NCBI GenBank assembly: GCA_027532905.1 | Contig: JAPZUA010000002.1 | Span: 186,001 to 250,000, forward strand | DNA length: 64,000 bases | Source of the DNA: Magnetospirillum sp. | GTDB taxonomy: Bacteria; Pseudomonadota; Alphaproteobacteria; CACIAM-22H2 | Reading direction: 5' to 3' | Shown here: piece after piece, positions 29,290-39,675 of the stretch | How the letters are laid out: every line of letters begins with the position of its first letter | How positions within the stretch are numbered: position 1 is the first letter of the stretch | The notes under the pieces: model-generated | The model's database searches: none | What the model saw: only the letters and a program-made list of their open reading frames with translations | What the model was told of the DNA's origin: nothing | Position numbers and translations under genes: made by a program

Positions 29290-29322
29290 TTTCGGCCCTC
29301 TGAAGGAAGGGGCAAAGTTGCG

Positions 29323-30135
29323 ATGACAAACGAACTGCCGTCTCTGTTCGTGTCGCACGGTGCCCCGACCTTGAGCATCGAGGACGTGCCCGCGCGCGCG
29401 TTTCTGTCCGGGCTCGGTCAGACGATGCCGCGCCCGCGCGCGATTCTGGTGGCGTCCGCGCATTGGGAGACGGCGTCACCCGCCGTCTCGACCGCGACGA
29501 AGCCCGAAACGATCCATGATTTTTCGGGCTTCCCACGCGAACTCTACAGCATGCAATACGCAGCGCCCGGTGCGCCCGATGTAGCTGCACAGGCGATGGC
29601 CCTTCTCGACAAGGCCGGGCTCGACAAGGCCGGGCTCGACAAAGCCGGGCTCACGGCGACGGCCGATCCGCAGCAAGGGCTCGACCACGGGGCGTGGGTG
29701 CCGCTGCGCTTGATGTATCCGGCCGCCGACATTCCGGTCGCACAGATTTCGATCCAGCCGCATCTGGGGGCCGCGCACCATATCGCACTCGGTCGCGCAC
29801 TCGCGCCGTTGCGCCGCGAAGACGTGTTGATAATCGGCTCGGGCGGGGCCGTGCACAACCTTCGCACCATCCGTTACGGAAGCCACGACGCCATCCCGGA
29901 TTGGGCGCGGCATTTCGACGATTGGCTGGCCGTGCATCTCGAAACCGGCGACGATGCGGCGCTTGGCGATTATCGCCGCCTTGCCCCCAATGCCGCCCAA
30001 GCCCATCCGCGCGACGAGCATCTGATGCCGGTGTTCGTGGCCTACGGGGCGGGCGGGGCTGGGGCGAGGGGAACGCGCATCCACTCAAGCTTCACGCATG
30101 GCTCGCTGTCGATGGCGGCCTATTCGTTTGGCTGA
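29323..30135 (+). CDS. Class III extradiol dioxygenase family (DODA/YgiD-like)
   Basis: This 270-residue protein resembles 4,5-DOPA extradiol dioxygenase/YgiD. The metal-binding histidines are visible in LFVSHGAPTLSIED, LVASAHWETASP and IGSGGAVHNLR. YgiD-type proteins cleave catechols, and the metal may be zinc or iron. The native substrate is unknown. Near residues 96-110, a 5-residue unit DKAGL is repeated three times, within an otherwise conserved region. It may be co-transcribed with the quinone reductase gene, which would fit aromatic or quinone handling. Confidence 0.87.
   Translation: MTNELPSLFVSHGAPTLSIEDVPARAFLSGLGQTMPRPRAILVASAHWETASPAVSTATKPETIHDFSGFPRELYSMQYAAPGAPDVAAQAMALLDKAGLDKAGLDKAGLTATADPQQGLDHGAWVPLRLMYPAADIPVAQISIQPHLGAAHHIALGRALAPLRREDVLIIGSGGAVHNLRTIRYGSHDAIPDWARHFDDWLAVHLETGDDAALGDYRRLAPNAAQAHPRDEHLMPVFVAYGAGGAGARGTRIHSSFTHGSLSMAAYSFG
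29608..29652 (+). repeat. Triple 15-base in-frame tandem repeat
   Basis: The unit GACAAGGCCGGGCTC occurs three times (29608-29622, 29623-29637, 29638-29652), with one G-to-A change in the third copy. It encodes DKAGL three times within the dioxygenase gene. The near identity suggests recent slippage expansion. Copy number may vary between strains without frameshift. Confidence 0.9.
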
Positions 30136-30137
30136 AA

Positions 30138-30164
30138 CGAAAACGGCGGCCTTTTCGGGCCGCC
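30138..30164 (-). terminator. Intrinsic terminator after grxD
   Basis: A stem GGCGGCC (30145-30151) / GGCCGCC (30158-30164) with a six-base loop is followed on the minus strand by GTTTTCG. It lies just past the glutaredoxin stop and directly after the convergent dioxygenase gene. On the plus strand there is no T-run, so it mainly serves the pur-bolA-grxD transcript. Confidence 0.65.
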
Positions 30165-30192
30165 ATTCGTGGAAAATCCCATGCGTTGAAAC

Positions 30193-30525
30193 TCAGGCGA
30201 GTTTGACGTCCACGCCCTTGGTCTGCAGCATCTCGGCGAGTTCGCCCGTCTGGTACATCTCGCGCACGATGTCGCAGCCGCCGACGAATTCACCCTTCAC
30301 ATAGAGCTGCGGGATCGTCGGCCAGTTGGCGTATTCCTTGATGCCGTTGCGGATCTCGGGGTCCTCGAGCACGTTGATGCCCTTGAACTTCACGCCCATG
30401 TGGGTCAGCACCTGCACCACGGCCGAGGAAAAGCCGCATTGCGGGAACACCGGCGTGCCCTTCATGTAGAGCACGACGTCGTTCGACTTGATGTCCGTTT
30501 CGATGCGGTCTTTGACGTTGTCCAT
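30193..30525 (-). CDS. grxD: Monothiol glutaredoxin, Grx4/GrxD type
   Basis: This 110-residue protein has the CGFS active site in [20 protein letters not shown], followed by [41 protein letters not shown]. Such proteins bind a [2Fe-2S] cluster with glutathione and work with BolA proteins in cluster trafficking and iron sensing. The bolA gene lies 27 bases upstream, the typical pair. A terminator follows. Confidence 0.95.
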   Translation of the reverse strand: MDNVKDRIETDIKSNDVVLYMKGTPVFPQCGFSSAVVQVLTHMGVKFKGINVLEDPEIRNGIKEYANWPTIPQLYVKGEFVGGCDIVREMYQTGELAEMLQTKGVDVKLA

Positions 30526-30552
30526 GGCGAATTCCTCGCTTGGGGGAAGGGG

Positions 30553-30792
30553 TCAGGCGCTGGCCGGGATCTCGGTCTGCAGCGCCATGGCGTGAAGTTC
30601 GTTGCCCATGCGCCCTTTGAGGGCGGCATAGACCATTTGGTGCTGCTGCACGCGGCTCTTGCCCTTGAAGAGGGCCGAGACCACGTGGCAGGCATAGTGG
30701 TCGCCGTCGCCGCGCAGATCGTCGATGCGCACGGAAGCGTCCGGCAGGGCCGTGCGGATCAGCGTTTCGATATCGGCGGCTTCCATCGGCAT
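30553..30792 (-). CDS. BolA-family protein
   Basis: This protein of about 79 residues starts MPMEAADIETLIRTALPDASVRIDDLRGDGDHYACHVVS. It has the BolA fold and the C-terminal helix QHQMVYAALKGRMGNELHALAL-like segment (here NELHAMALQT) with the invariant histidine that binds the shared cluster with Grx4. It lies 11 bases after purL and before grxD. The start at 30792 has AGGG in front; ATG 30786 is possible. A frame extending to 30837 would enter purL. Confidence 0.9.
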   Translation of the reverse strand: MPMEAADIETLIRTALPDASVRIDDLRGDGDHYACHVVSALFKGKSRVQQHQMVYAALKGRMGNELHAMALQTEIPASA

Positions 30793-30803
30793 TTCGAATA
30801 ACC

Positions 30804-32983
<2,180 letters not shown>

Positions 32984-32987
<4 letters not shown>

Positions 32988-33667
32988 TTCGCGAGTGCGT
33001 CCACAATGCCGTCGAAAAGCTTGAGGCCGTCGGTCGAGCCGCCGAGTGCTCCCGCCGTCGCCGGATTGGTCGCGTTCTCGGGATGCGGCATCAGGCCCAG
33101 CACGTTTTTGGTTGCGTTGAACACGCCTGCAATGTCGTTGGCCGAGCCGTTCGGATTATCGGCATAGCGGAACGCGACTTGGCCGCGATCTTCGATGCGC
33201 TTCAGCGTTTCGGCATCGGCAAAATAGTTGCCGTCGTGGTGGGCGACGGGGAAGACCACGTCTTCGCCGGTTTCGTAGCGATGCGTGAACAGGCTCTGGC
33301 TCGTCGCGACTTTGAGCGCTACGTCGCGGCACACGAATTTGAGGCCCGCGTTCGACAGTAGCACGCCCGGCAGCAAGCCGCTTTCGCACAGGATCTGGAA
33401 GCCGTTGCACACGCCGAGCACGGCGGTACCCTTCTCGGCGTGGCGCACCACTTCGCGCATGATCGGGCTGCGCGCAGCCATCGCGCCGCAGCGCAGATAG
33501 TCGCCGTGCGAGAACCCGCCCGGCAGCACGATCAGATCGAGCTTGTCGGGCAAGGCGGCTTCGCTGTGCCACACGAGTTTGGGCTTCTTGCCCGAAGCGC
33601 GCTGCAACGCGTCGGCAACGTCGCCTTCGCGATTGGAGCCCGGAAATACGACGACCGCCGCCTTCAT
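32984..33667 (-). CDS. purQ: Phosphoribosylformylglycinamidine synthase, glutaminase subunit
   Basis: PurQ hydrolyses glutamine and passes ammonia to PurL. The 227-residue class I amidotransferase starts [17 protein letters not shown]. It has the oxyanion region [17 protein letters not shown], the nucleophile cysteine in [17 protein letters not shown] and the catalytic His/Glu in LMPHPENAT. The ATG at 33667 lies 13 bases after purS; an in-frame extension upstream would run through purS and is rejected. Confidence 0.96.
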
Positions 33668-33680
33668 CGGCAAGGCTCCC

Positions 33681-33923
33681 TTACTCGACGATTTCGATGC
33701 GGTAGTTTTCGATGACCGTGTTGGCGAGCAATTTCTCGCACATTTCTTTGGCGGTCTTCTCGGCGGCGGCACGCGACGAAGCCGCAAGTTCGACTTCCAC
33801 GTAGCGACCGACGCGCACGTCGCCGATCCCGCCGAAGCCGAGGCCCGCGAGGCCGGCCGCAACTGCTTTGCCCTGTACGTCGAGTACGCCGTTTTTGAGC
33901 GTTACGTGAATCTTGGCCTTCAT
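33681..33923 (-). CDS. purS: Phosphoribosylformylglycinamidine synthase subunit PurS
   Basis: PurS is the 80-residue adaptor of the three-part FGAM synthase. It forms a dimer that docks PurQ on PurL. The sequence [30 protein letters not shown] and the C-terminal [19 protein letters not shown] is typical. The start overlaps the purC stop by four bases. Gene order purC-purS-purQ-purL is standard in alphaproteobacteria. Confidence 0.96.
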   Translation of the reverse strand: MKAKIHVTLKNGVLDVQGKAVAAGLAGLGFGGIGDVRVGRYVEVELAASSRAAAEKTAKEMCEKLLANTVIENYRIEIVE

Positions 33924-34687
33924 TGGATCGTTCCCGAACCTTTGAGGTCGCGCGGACCGCCTTCGGGCAGAATGCCCAAGCGGCGTGCCACTTCCTGATA
34001 GGCTTCCTCGACATTGCCGAGGTCGCGGCGGAAGCGGTCCTTGTCCATCTTCTCGTTCGTCTTGAGATCCCACAGGCGGCAGCAATCGGGGCTGATCTCG
34101 TCGGCGAGGATCAGGCGCATCTCTTCGTGTTCGTTCCAATGGCGGCCGAACTCGAGTTTGAAATCGACGAGTTTGATGCCCACGCCGAGAAACAGACCCG
34201 ACAGATAGTCGTTGACGCGCAGCGCCATCGACATGATGTCGTCGAGGTCGCGCGTGTCGGCCCAGCCGAATGCGGTGATGTGCTCTTCGGAGACCATCGG
34301 ATCGCCGAGCTCGTCGTTTTTGTAGTAGTACTCGACGATCGAACGCGGCAGAACCTGGCCTTCGGCAAGGCCGAAGCGCGTGGCAAGCGAGCCTGCGACG
34401 ACGTTGCGCACGACGACTTCGAGCGGCACGATTTCGACCTCGCGCACGAGCTGTTCGCGCATGTTGAGGCGGCGGATGAAATGCGTCTGGATGCCCATCT
34501 CTTCCAGCCGCATCATCAGGAATTCCGAGATGCGGTTGTTGAGAACGCCCTTGCCGGTGATGATGCCCTTTTTCTTGTTGTTGAATGCGGTCGCGTCGTC
34601 CTTGAAATACTGGACGATCGTGCCGGGCTCGGGGCCTTCGAACAGGATCTTGGCCTTGCCTTCATAAAGCTGTTTGCGGCGGGACAC
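33920..34687 (-). CDS. purC: Phosphoribosylaminoimidazole-succinocarboxamide synthase
   Basis: PurC joins aspartate to CAIR to give SAICAR in purine synthesis. The 255-residue protein reads [22 protein letters not shown] at the start, then [38 protein letters not shown] and [11 protein letters not shown] with [14 protein letters not shown] chose the GTG at 34687: it gives the family length and lies downstream of a good promoter. The ATG at 34768 would fall in the -35 box. It is first in the purCSQL operon. Confidence 0.95.
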   Translation of the reverse strand: MSRRKQLYEGKAKILFEGPEPGTIVQYFKDDATAFNNKKKGIITGKGVLNNRISEFLMMRLEEMGIQTHFIRRLNMREQLVREVEIVPLEVVVRNVVAGSLATRFGLAEGQVLPRSIVEYYYKNDELGDPMVSEEHITAFGWADTRDLDDIMSMALRVNDYLSGLFLGVGIKLVDFKLEFGRHWNEHEEMRLILADEISPDCCRLWDLKTNEKMDKDRFRRDLGNVEEAYQEVARRLGILPEGGPRDLKGSGTIQ

Positions 34688-34739
34688 TGGCAGATCGCCC
34701 CCTGGCGTCGCTGGATCGCGGATGCGGGAAAGAAGGGTC

Positions 34740-34768
34740 TGTATAGCCCTTGGCCCCGCGCGCCGCAA
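34740..34768 (-). promoter_or_regulatory. sigma-70 promoter of the purCSQL operon
   Basis: On the minus strand, TTGCGG (34768-34763) and TATACA (34745-34740) are separated by 17 bases. The start point would be near 34733, giving a leader of about 45 bases before the purC GTG. No PurR-like box or purine riboswitch is evident. Confidence 0.6.
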
Positions 34769-34788
34769 TCGGGCGCTAATGCCTTGCT

Positions 34789-35535
34789 TTAGCGCAGCTT
34801 AACGGGCTCGAAGGACGGCGAATCGGCGCCAGCGGCGGCAAATCGCCAAATCGGCTTCAGCGCATGCGACCGCTGCGTGGTCGGCAGGCCGATCAGGCTG
34901 TGCGACGATGTGCCGAAGCCGGAAGGCAAATCGGCCCGCATGAAGGCGGCAGGGGTCGGGCCGTCGCGGCTTGCCAGCAGCGTTTCCCAGTTTTGCCACT
35001 GTCCGCGCTCGGGATCGGGGACGGTGGCCGCCTCGAAGCGCGGAAGGTTGAAAGCGATGCGGGGGCTGGCAAGATCGTTGCGATCGTCGGCCGTGATCAT
35101 CGACAGGCCAACGGGTAGGGGCTCGACCACAATGCGGCTGGTGCCCGTCGATTTGAGCCAGAACGCGTCGCGATCGTCTGCCAGCAGCATGTTGAAGGGC
35201 CGGTAAGCGGCCGGATCGAGGCCTGCAAACGCGCGGGCCGCCTCGTTTGCGTCCGGGTAGTCGAGCGCGTCGAGCACCAATTCGCCACGGCTGCGTTTTC
35301 CGGCTGCCGGGCCCAAAGTGCCGTGGCGGTTGAGGATGCTCGCCACCACGCCCGTATCGTTGAGGCCAAGCCAGGAACCGCCTGCCAGCAGATCTTGCCC
35401 CGCCACGATATCGGGCCGGTCCGGCCAATGGCGGCCGGGCTTTTCCCAAGGGCGGTCGCGCATTTCGTCGCGATTGGCGGCGATCAGGACCGGCCATTCA
35501 GCATTCGGGCGCCGCAGAATTACGATCGTGCACAT
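34789..35535 (-). CDS. NRDE-family protein (TANGO2-like)
   Basis: This 248-residue protein has the N-terminal [37 protein letters not shown] with the NRDE motif and the conserved Cys2 of the family. It continues with [21 protein letters not shown] and [10 protein letters not shown]. Bacterial and human TANGO2 relatives are implicated in heme handling or in lipid/CoA metabolism, but a biochemical activity is not certain. Cys2 suggests an N-terminal nucleophile fold. The gene ends 20 bases before the purC promoter and is probably separately transcribed. Confidence 0.88.
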   Translation of the reverse strand: MCTIVILRRPNAEWPVLIAANRDEMRDRPWEKPGRHWPDRPDIVAGQDLLAGGSWLGLNDTGVVASILNRHGTLGPAAGKRSRGELVLDALDYPDANEAARAFAGLDPAAYRPFNMLLADDRDAFWLKSTGTSRIVVEPLPVGLSMITADDRNDLASPRIAFNLPRFEAATVPDPERGQWQNWETLLASRDGPTPAAFMRADLPSGFGTSSHSLIGLPTTQRSHALKPIWRFAAAGADSPSFEPVKLR

Positions 35536-35552
35536 CAGCCAAACGCCTGAGA

Positions 35553-35581
35553 TTGAACCGGATGCGGCAGCCCGCTATATA
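35553..35581 (+). promoter_or_regulatory. sigma-70 promoter of the zeta subunit gene
   Basis: TTGAAC (35553-35558) and TATATA (35576-35581) lie 17 bases apart, 45 bases before the ATG of the DUF1476 gene. A GAGAGGA ribosome site follows. The promoter occupies the gap next to the divergent NRDE gene. Confidence 0.6.
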
Positions 35582-35625
35582 GCCGGTGGGTTGCAGTTGC
35601 CCGAGCCAGTTCGAGAGGACGTGCC

Positions 35626-35949
35626 ATGAGCGGATTCGACGATCGTCAAAAGGGTTTCGAGAACAAGTTCAAGCACGACCAGGACCTTCAGTTCAAGGTA
35701 ACGGCGCGGCGCAACAAGCTGGTCGGCCAATGGGTCGCCGCGAAATTCGGCCTCGCGGGCGAGGCTGCCGACGCCTATGCCAAGGAAGTGGTTGCGGCCG
35801 ACTTCGACAAGCCGGGCGACGACGACGTGATCGAGAAGATCCAGAAAGATGCGGGCCTGCGCGGCGTGGCGCTGTCGAGCGCCGACATCAAGGCGCAGCT
35901 CGAGCATTTCATGCCGATCGCCAAGCAGCAGATTATGGAACAGCTGTAA
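35626..35949 (+). CDS. DUF1476 protein, F1-ATPase zeta subunit (inhibitor)
   Basis: This 107-residue protein reads MSGFDDRQKGFENKFKHDQDLQFKVTARRNKLVGQW, the signature of the alphaproteobacterial zeta subunit. In Paracoccus, zeta binds the F1 part of ATP synthase through its N-terminal helix and blocks ATP hydrolysis. The rest is a helical bundle (GLAGEAADAYAKEVV, VIEKIQKDAGLRG, ADIKAQLEHFMPIAKQQIMEQL). The family is restricted to alphaproteobacteria, so it supports the taxonomic assignment. It has its own promoter. Confidence 0.93.
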   Translation: MSGFDDRQKGFENKFKHDQDLQFKVTARRNKLVGQWVAAKFGLAGEAADAYAKEVVAADFDKPGDDDVIEKIQKDAGLRGVALSSADIKAQLEHFMPIAKQQIMEQL

Positions 35950-35959
35950 GGCTGTTTCT

Positions 35960-36439
35960 TCAGCAAGGGCCTGCGGCGACCACGATTCCGGTAAGGCGCA
36001 GGCCGAAACTCGCGCGCAGCGGCACGAACGCCAGCGCGTAGCCGCCCACGTCGTCGCGCGGCGGCACTTCCAAAAACAACGGCCGGCCGACGCGCGCGCG
36101 TTCGCACACGCCTTGCGTCAAGGCCGAGGCGTCGGCGCCTAAGACGGGCTCGAGCGCTTGTTCGAGCGGACAGCCAGGTTTGATGTCGTCGAGCACGTCG
36201 CGCTGTTCGGATCCTGCGCGGTCGATGATCGGCATGCCGGTGGGGCCGATCGCGGCGTCGAACGTGCGCGCGCGCAGATCGCCGACGATGACGTTGGCGG
36301 CCCATTCGTCCCAATCGGGCGGCTGGTTTTCGTGCGGACGCATGCCCCAGCGCACCAGCAGACGCCGGACAACGCAAGGTGTCGTCGATGCAGAATTGGC
36401 AGCGCCAATGCGCGGCGTTGCCTTGTGGCCTTCGGGCAT
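35960..36439 (-). CDS. Hypothetical protein, about 159 residues
   Basis: The product is not recognised with confidence. The core, RPHENQPPDWDEWAANVIVGDLRARTFDAAIGPTGMPIIDRAG, followed by DDIKPGCPLEQAL and RARVGRPLFLEVPPRDDVGGYALAFVPLRAS, has the alternating pattern of a PAS-like domain. No catalytic residues stand out. The start is uncertain: ATG 36439 has a G-rich ribosome site, ATG 36343 would give only the conserved-looking core, and TTG 36490 is also open. It follows purB at a distance on the same strand. Confidence 0.6.
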   Translation of the reverse strand: MPEGHKATPRIGAANSASTTPCVVRRLLVRWGMRPHENQPPDWDEWAANVIVGDLRARTFDAAIGPTGMPIIDRAGSEQRDVLDDIKPGCPLEQALEPVLGADASALTQGVCERARVGRPLFLEVPPRDDVGGYALAFVPLRASFGLRLTGIVVAAGPC

Positions 36440-36517
36440 AGGAATGGCCCCCCTTGGCCAAGCCGATCCGGAAAGCCCCCCTTCCGACAATCGACCTTAT
36501 CCACAATCTAGCACAAA

Positions 36518-37834
36518 TCAGCGCTGCTTGCGCTTTGTATTTGCACCGAAAACACGCTTGAACACGGTATCGACATGCTTGGTGTGGTAACCGAGGTCGA
36601 ACAGCGCGTCGATTTGCTTGTGCGACAATTTAGCGGCCACGCGCGAGTCGGCTTTCAGCGACGCGGCGAAGTCGCCGCCGGCACGCCATATCGCCATCGC
36701 GGTCGCCTGCACAATTTGGTACGCGTCTTCGCGCGCCACACCGGCTTGCGTGAGGGCCAGCATCACGCGCTGCGAATGCACGAGGCCGCCGAGCGCGTCG
36801 AGATTGGCCTTCATGCGCTCGGGATAGATCGTCCATTTCTCGACGAGGCCGGCCGCGCGATGCAGCGCGAAATCGAGCGCGATCGTCGCGTCGGGTCCGA
36901 ACACGCGCTCGACCGCCGAATGGGAGATGTCGCGCTCGTGCCACAGCGCCACGTTCTCGAGGGCGGGGGCCACGGCCGCGCGCACGATGCGCGACAGGCC
37001 CGTGAGATTTTCCGACAGCACCGGATTGCGCTTGTGCGGCATGGCCGACGAGCCCTTCTGGCCGGGGCTGAAAAACTCCTCGGCCTCGCGCACTTCGGTG
37101 CGCTGCAGATGGCGCACTTCGATCGCCAAACGCTCGATGGAAGCCGCGACGACGCCGAGCACGGCGAAAAACATCGCGTGCCGGTCGCGCGGGATCACCT
37201 GCGTCGAGACGGTCTCGGGCGTCAGCCCCATCTTCTTCGCGACATAGGCTTCGACGAACGGGTCGATGTTGGCGTAGGTGCCGACGGCCCCCGAAATGGC
37301 GCAGGTCGCGATTTCCGCGCGCGCCTGCACGAGGCGGCTGCGCGCGCGCGCGAACTCCGCATAGAAGCCCGCAAGCTTGAGCCCGAAGGTCGTGGGCTCG
37401 GCGTGGATCGCGTGGCTGCGGCCGATGGTCGGCGTGTATTTGTGCTCGAGTGCCCGCTTCTTGAGGGCCGCAAGCAGCCGGTCGAGCCCTTCGAGCAGCA
37501 GGTCGCTCGCGCGCGCGAGCTGCACGGCGAGCGTGGTGTCGAGCACATCGGACGATGTCATGCCCTGGTGCACGAACCGTGCGGAAGGGCCGACATGCTC
37601 CGCGAGGTTCGTCAGAAACGCGATGACGTCGTGTTTGGTTTCGCGCTCGATCTCGTCGATGCGCGCGATTTCCCATTTGCCCTTCTTCCAGATTTCTTTG
37701 GCCGCCTTCTTGGGCACGATGCCGAGTTCGGCCTGCGCGTCGCACGCATGGGCTTCGATTTCGAACCAGATGCGAAAGCGCGCTTCGGGCTCCCAGATGG
37801 CGGTCATTTGCGGGCGGGAATAGCGCGGAATCAT
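36518..37834 (-). CDS. purB: Adenylosuccinate lyase
   Basis: PurB splits SAICAR and adenylosuccinate, releasing fumarate, in purine synthesis. The 438-residue protein starts MIPRYSRPQMTAIWEPEARF. It has RFVHQGMTSSDVLDTTLAVQL, IGRSHAIHAEPTTFGLKLAGF with the catalytic histidine, and the fumarase-superfamily signature GSSAMPHKRNPVLSENL with the mobile-loop serine. The ATG at 37834 has GAGG in front; the frame runs on upstream without support. It ends in a basic tail (TKRKQR). Confidence 0.96.
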   Translation of the reverse strand: MIPRYSRPQMTAIWEPEARFRIWFEIEAHACDAQAELGIVPKKAAKEIWKKGKWEIARIDEIERETKHDVIAFLTNLAEHVGPSARFVHQGMTSSDVLDTTLAVQLARASDLLLEGLDRLLAALKKRALEHKYTPTIGRSHAIHAEPTTFGLKLAGFYAEFARARSRLVQARAEIATCAISGAVGTYANIDPFVEAYVAKKMGLTPETVSTQVIPRDRHAMFFAVLGVVAASIERLAIEVRHLQRTEVREAEEFFSPGQKGSSAMPHKRNPVLSENLTGLSRIVRAAVAPALENVALWHERDISHSAVERVFGPDATIALDFALHRAAGLVEKWTIYPERMKANLDALGGLVHSQRVMLALTQAGVAREDAYQIVQATAMAIWRAGGDFAASLKADSRVAAKLSHKQIDALFDLGYHTKHVDTVFKRVFGANTKRKQR

Positions 37835-37919
37835 GGGGCCTCGTGTCGGTCGGATGCAAAGAAGACAGAGGTTTAGGCGAGGTGCAGGTCTGCGGCAAGG
37901 GGCAGATGTGCGACCTGAT

Positions 37920-38714
37920 TCAGCCGCCGATCCAGTCGACGATCGCGGCGATTGTCTGGGCCTCGATGCCGTTGAAACCGTGATAGGCAAAAGCTTCGCA
38001 CGGATCGCCCTGCGTTATCCCGCCGTCCATCGCCATCAGCGCTTTGCGCGGGGCGGACGACACGCGCGCGAGCGTGGATTCGGCCGCGGCGAAATCGCAG
38101 ATGCGGCACGCATCGCGACGATGGTGCACAAACAAAGTCGGCACGTCGATCCGATCGAGCGCCATCGCCGGTACGGCACGCGAGCGGTCGTCGCTGAAGA
38201 TCGTCGATGTGAGCACGATGCCGTCGGCTCCGCCTTCCGTGCGGCGCATTTGCGTTGCGACATAGGCGACCGACTGCGTGCCGCGGCTTGTCCCCACCAG
38301 CCAGACTGGCAGGTTGGGGGCACGCGCGCGCAGCCACGCCATCGTGGCTTTGATGTCGGCGACATGCGCGTCCGTCTGCCGCACGCCGCCCAAATATGGA
38401 GCTGTCTGGCGATCCGAGGGGGCGTCGAACGCGACGGTCCAAAAGCCAGCCTTGGCGAATGCGGCACGTGTGCGGATCAGGAAATTGCCTCTGCCGCTCG
38501 TCAGGCTGCCGTCCGGTGCGATCGCCAAAATGCCGTTGCCGCCCGCGAACAGCAACAATATGCCGCGCGCGTCGCCCGGCGGCGGCGTGATCTCGACGCG
38601 GACATGCACGCCCGGGCGCGTCGGAATATCGGCGATGTTGGGAAGGGCCGATTGGGCGAAGGCGGGGGCTACCGCGAGCAGCGCCCAGATCGACAAAGCG
38701 AGGCGTTTGAGCAT
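37920..38714 (-). CDS. Secreted alpha/beta hydrolase-like protein
   Basis: This 264-residue protein has a clear signal peptide (MLKRLALSIWALLAVAPAFA, cleavage after residue 20). The fold is alpha/beta hydrolase: GILLLFAGGNGILAIA near the start and the nucleophile elbow LVGTSRGTQSVAYVA. The acid region is IDVPTLFVHHRRDACRICDF, with a histidine near the end (AFAYHGFNGIEAQ). The substrate is unknown. It lies 23 bases behind the nitrile hydratase alpha-like gene on the same strand, so it may belong to that transcript, but it does not look like a known activator of such enzymes. Confidence 0.78.
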   Translation of the reverse strand: MLKRLALSIWALLAVAPAFAQSALPNIADIPTRPGVHVRVEITPPPGDARGILLLFAGGNGILAIAPDGSLTSGRGNFLIRTRAAFAKAGFWTVAFDAPSDRQTAPYLGGVRQTDAHVADIKATMAWLRARAPNLPVWLVGTSRGTQSVAYVATQMRRTEGGADGIVLTSTIFSDDRSRAVPAMALDRIDVPTLFVHHRRDACRICDFAAAESTLARVSSAPRKALMAMDGGITQGDPCEAFAYHGFNGIEAQTIAAIVDWIGG

Positions 38715-38737
38715 GGCACGCCTCGCGTTGGGCCGCG

Positions 38738-39385
38738 TCAGACGGTCGGCACGGTCGTGCCGATCAGGCTGTCGCGGCCCACGATTGCGGCAAGCTGTTC
38801 TTCGCTCCACCCGTCGGTGCCCGCCGGGCGTTTGGGCAGAACGAGATAGCGCATGTCGGCCGTCGAATCGACGACGCGGATTTCCACATTGTCGGGCAGA
38901 TGCGTGCCAAATTCGGCCAGCACCTTGCGCGGCTCGAGCACGGCGCGCGCACGGTAGGCGCTCGATTTGTACCAAGCCGGCGGCACGCCGATGATCGCTT
39001 TGGGATAGCAGCTGCACAAGGTGCACACGACCATATGATGGAGCGTGTCGGTGTTCTCGAGGGCCACGACGATGGCCGTGTTCGACGTATCCACGCCGAA
39101 CTCTTCGGCCGCCTTGCGCGCATCGGCAAGCAGGCGTGCTTTGAAAGCGGGATCGGTCCAGGCGCGCGCGACGATCTTGGCGCCGATGGCCGGCGAGCGG
39201 CTGTCCATCAGTTCGATCTGCGCGCGGATTTCGTCGGCCGTCAGCACGCCCTTGGCGATCAGCAATTCGCGCACCGCACGCTCGAGGCGGCGATATTCGG
39301 GCCGCGGCTCGTGCGCATGCACCGCATCGTGCGCATGGTCGTGATCGTGCCCGACATGGATATGGTCGTGATGGTCGCCGCTCAT
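38738..39385 (-). CDS. Nitrile hydratase alpha / thiocyanate hydrolase gamma (ScnC)-like subunit
   Basis: This 215-residue metal-binding subunit carries the claw motif CTLCSC (Cys121-Cys124-Cys126), whose threonine marks the cobalt type. It is followed by YPKAIIGVPPAWYKS and RYLVLPKRPAGTDGWSEEQLAAIV. In this family two of the cysteines are oxidised after translation to make the active site. The first 26 residues are remarkably rich in histidine and aspartate (HH, HIHVGHDHDHAHD), suggesting metal capture. It overlaps the preceding subunit gene by four bases. Substrate could be a nitrile or thiocyanate; the three-gene layout favours the latter type. Confidence 0.9.
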   Translation of the reverse strand: MSGDHHDHIHVGHDHDHAHDAVHAHEPRPEYRRLERAVRELLIAKGVLTADEIRAQIELMDSRSPAIGAKIVARAWTDPAFKARLLADARKAAEEFGVDTSNTAIVVALENTDTLHHMVVCTLCSCYPKAIIGVPPAWYKSSAYRARAVLEPRKVLAEFGTHLPDNVEIRVVDSTADMRYLVLPKRPAGTDGWSEEQLAAIVGRDSLIGTTVPTV

Positions 39386-39675
39386 GGGGCCCCCTCGAGC
39401 CAGGATTCGTAGATGTCGGCGGTCAGGGTTTCGCGGCCCTGCACCGTGCCCGGAAACAGTTCCGCGCGCTCGAACCGCACCATGTAGAGGGCGAGTTTCG
39501 GCTGCCCGTCGCCGCCGGTCGCAAGCGTCTCGGGATTGCCGAAGCTGCCGAGCGCGCGCTCGACAGTCCCCACGGCCCCGCGCACGAAATGCGGCGTGCG
39601 CACATGCACTTTGCGGCCGGCAGCTTCGGGCCAGTCGTTGCGCACGCGCACGCGGGCACCCGGCGCGAAGCTCAT
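39382..39675 (-). CDS. Nitrile hydratase beta C-terminal part / ScnA-like SH3-fold subunit
   Basis: This 97-residue protein corresponds to the C-terminal SH3-like barrel of nitrile hydratase beta: FAPGARVRVRNDWPEAAGRKVHVRTPHFVRGAVGTVERALGSFGNPE, then YMVRFERAELFPG and ADIYESWLEGAP. Normal nitrile hydratases have this fused to the N-terminal part; here it is a separate gene with four-base overlaps on both sides. The same split is known from thiocyanate hydrolase (ScnA) and from toyocamycin nitrile hydratase. Confidence 0.9.
   Translation of the reverse strand: MSFAPGARVRVRNDWPEAAGRKVHVRTPHFVRGAVGTVERALGSFGNPETLATGGDGQPKLALYMVRFERAELFPGTVQGRETLTADIYESWLEGAP

Noticed and set aside
34688-34768. 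Upstream ATG start for purC at 34768
   Set aside because: It would lie in the -35 box of the operon promoter and adds residues not typical of the family; GTG at 34687 fits better.
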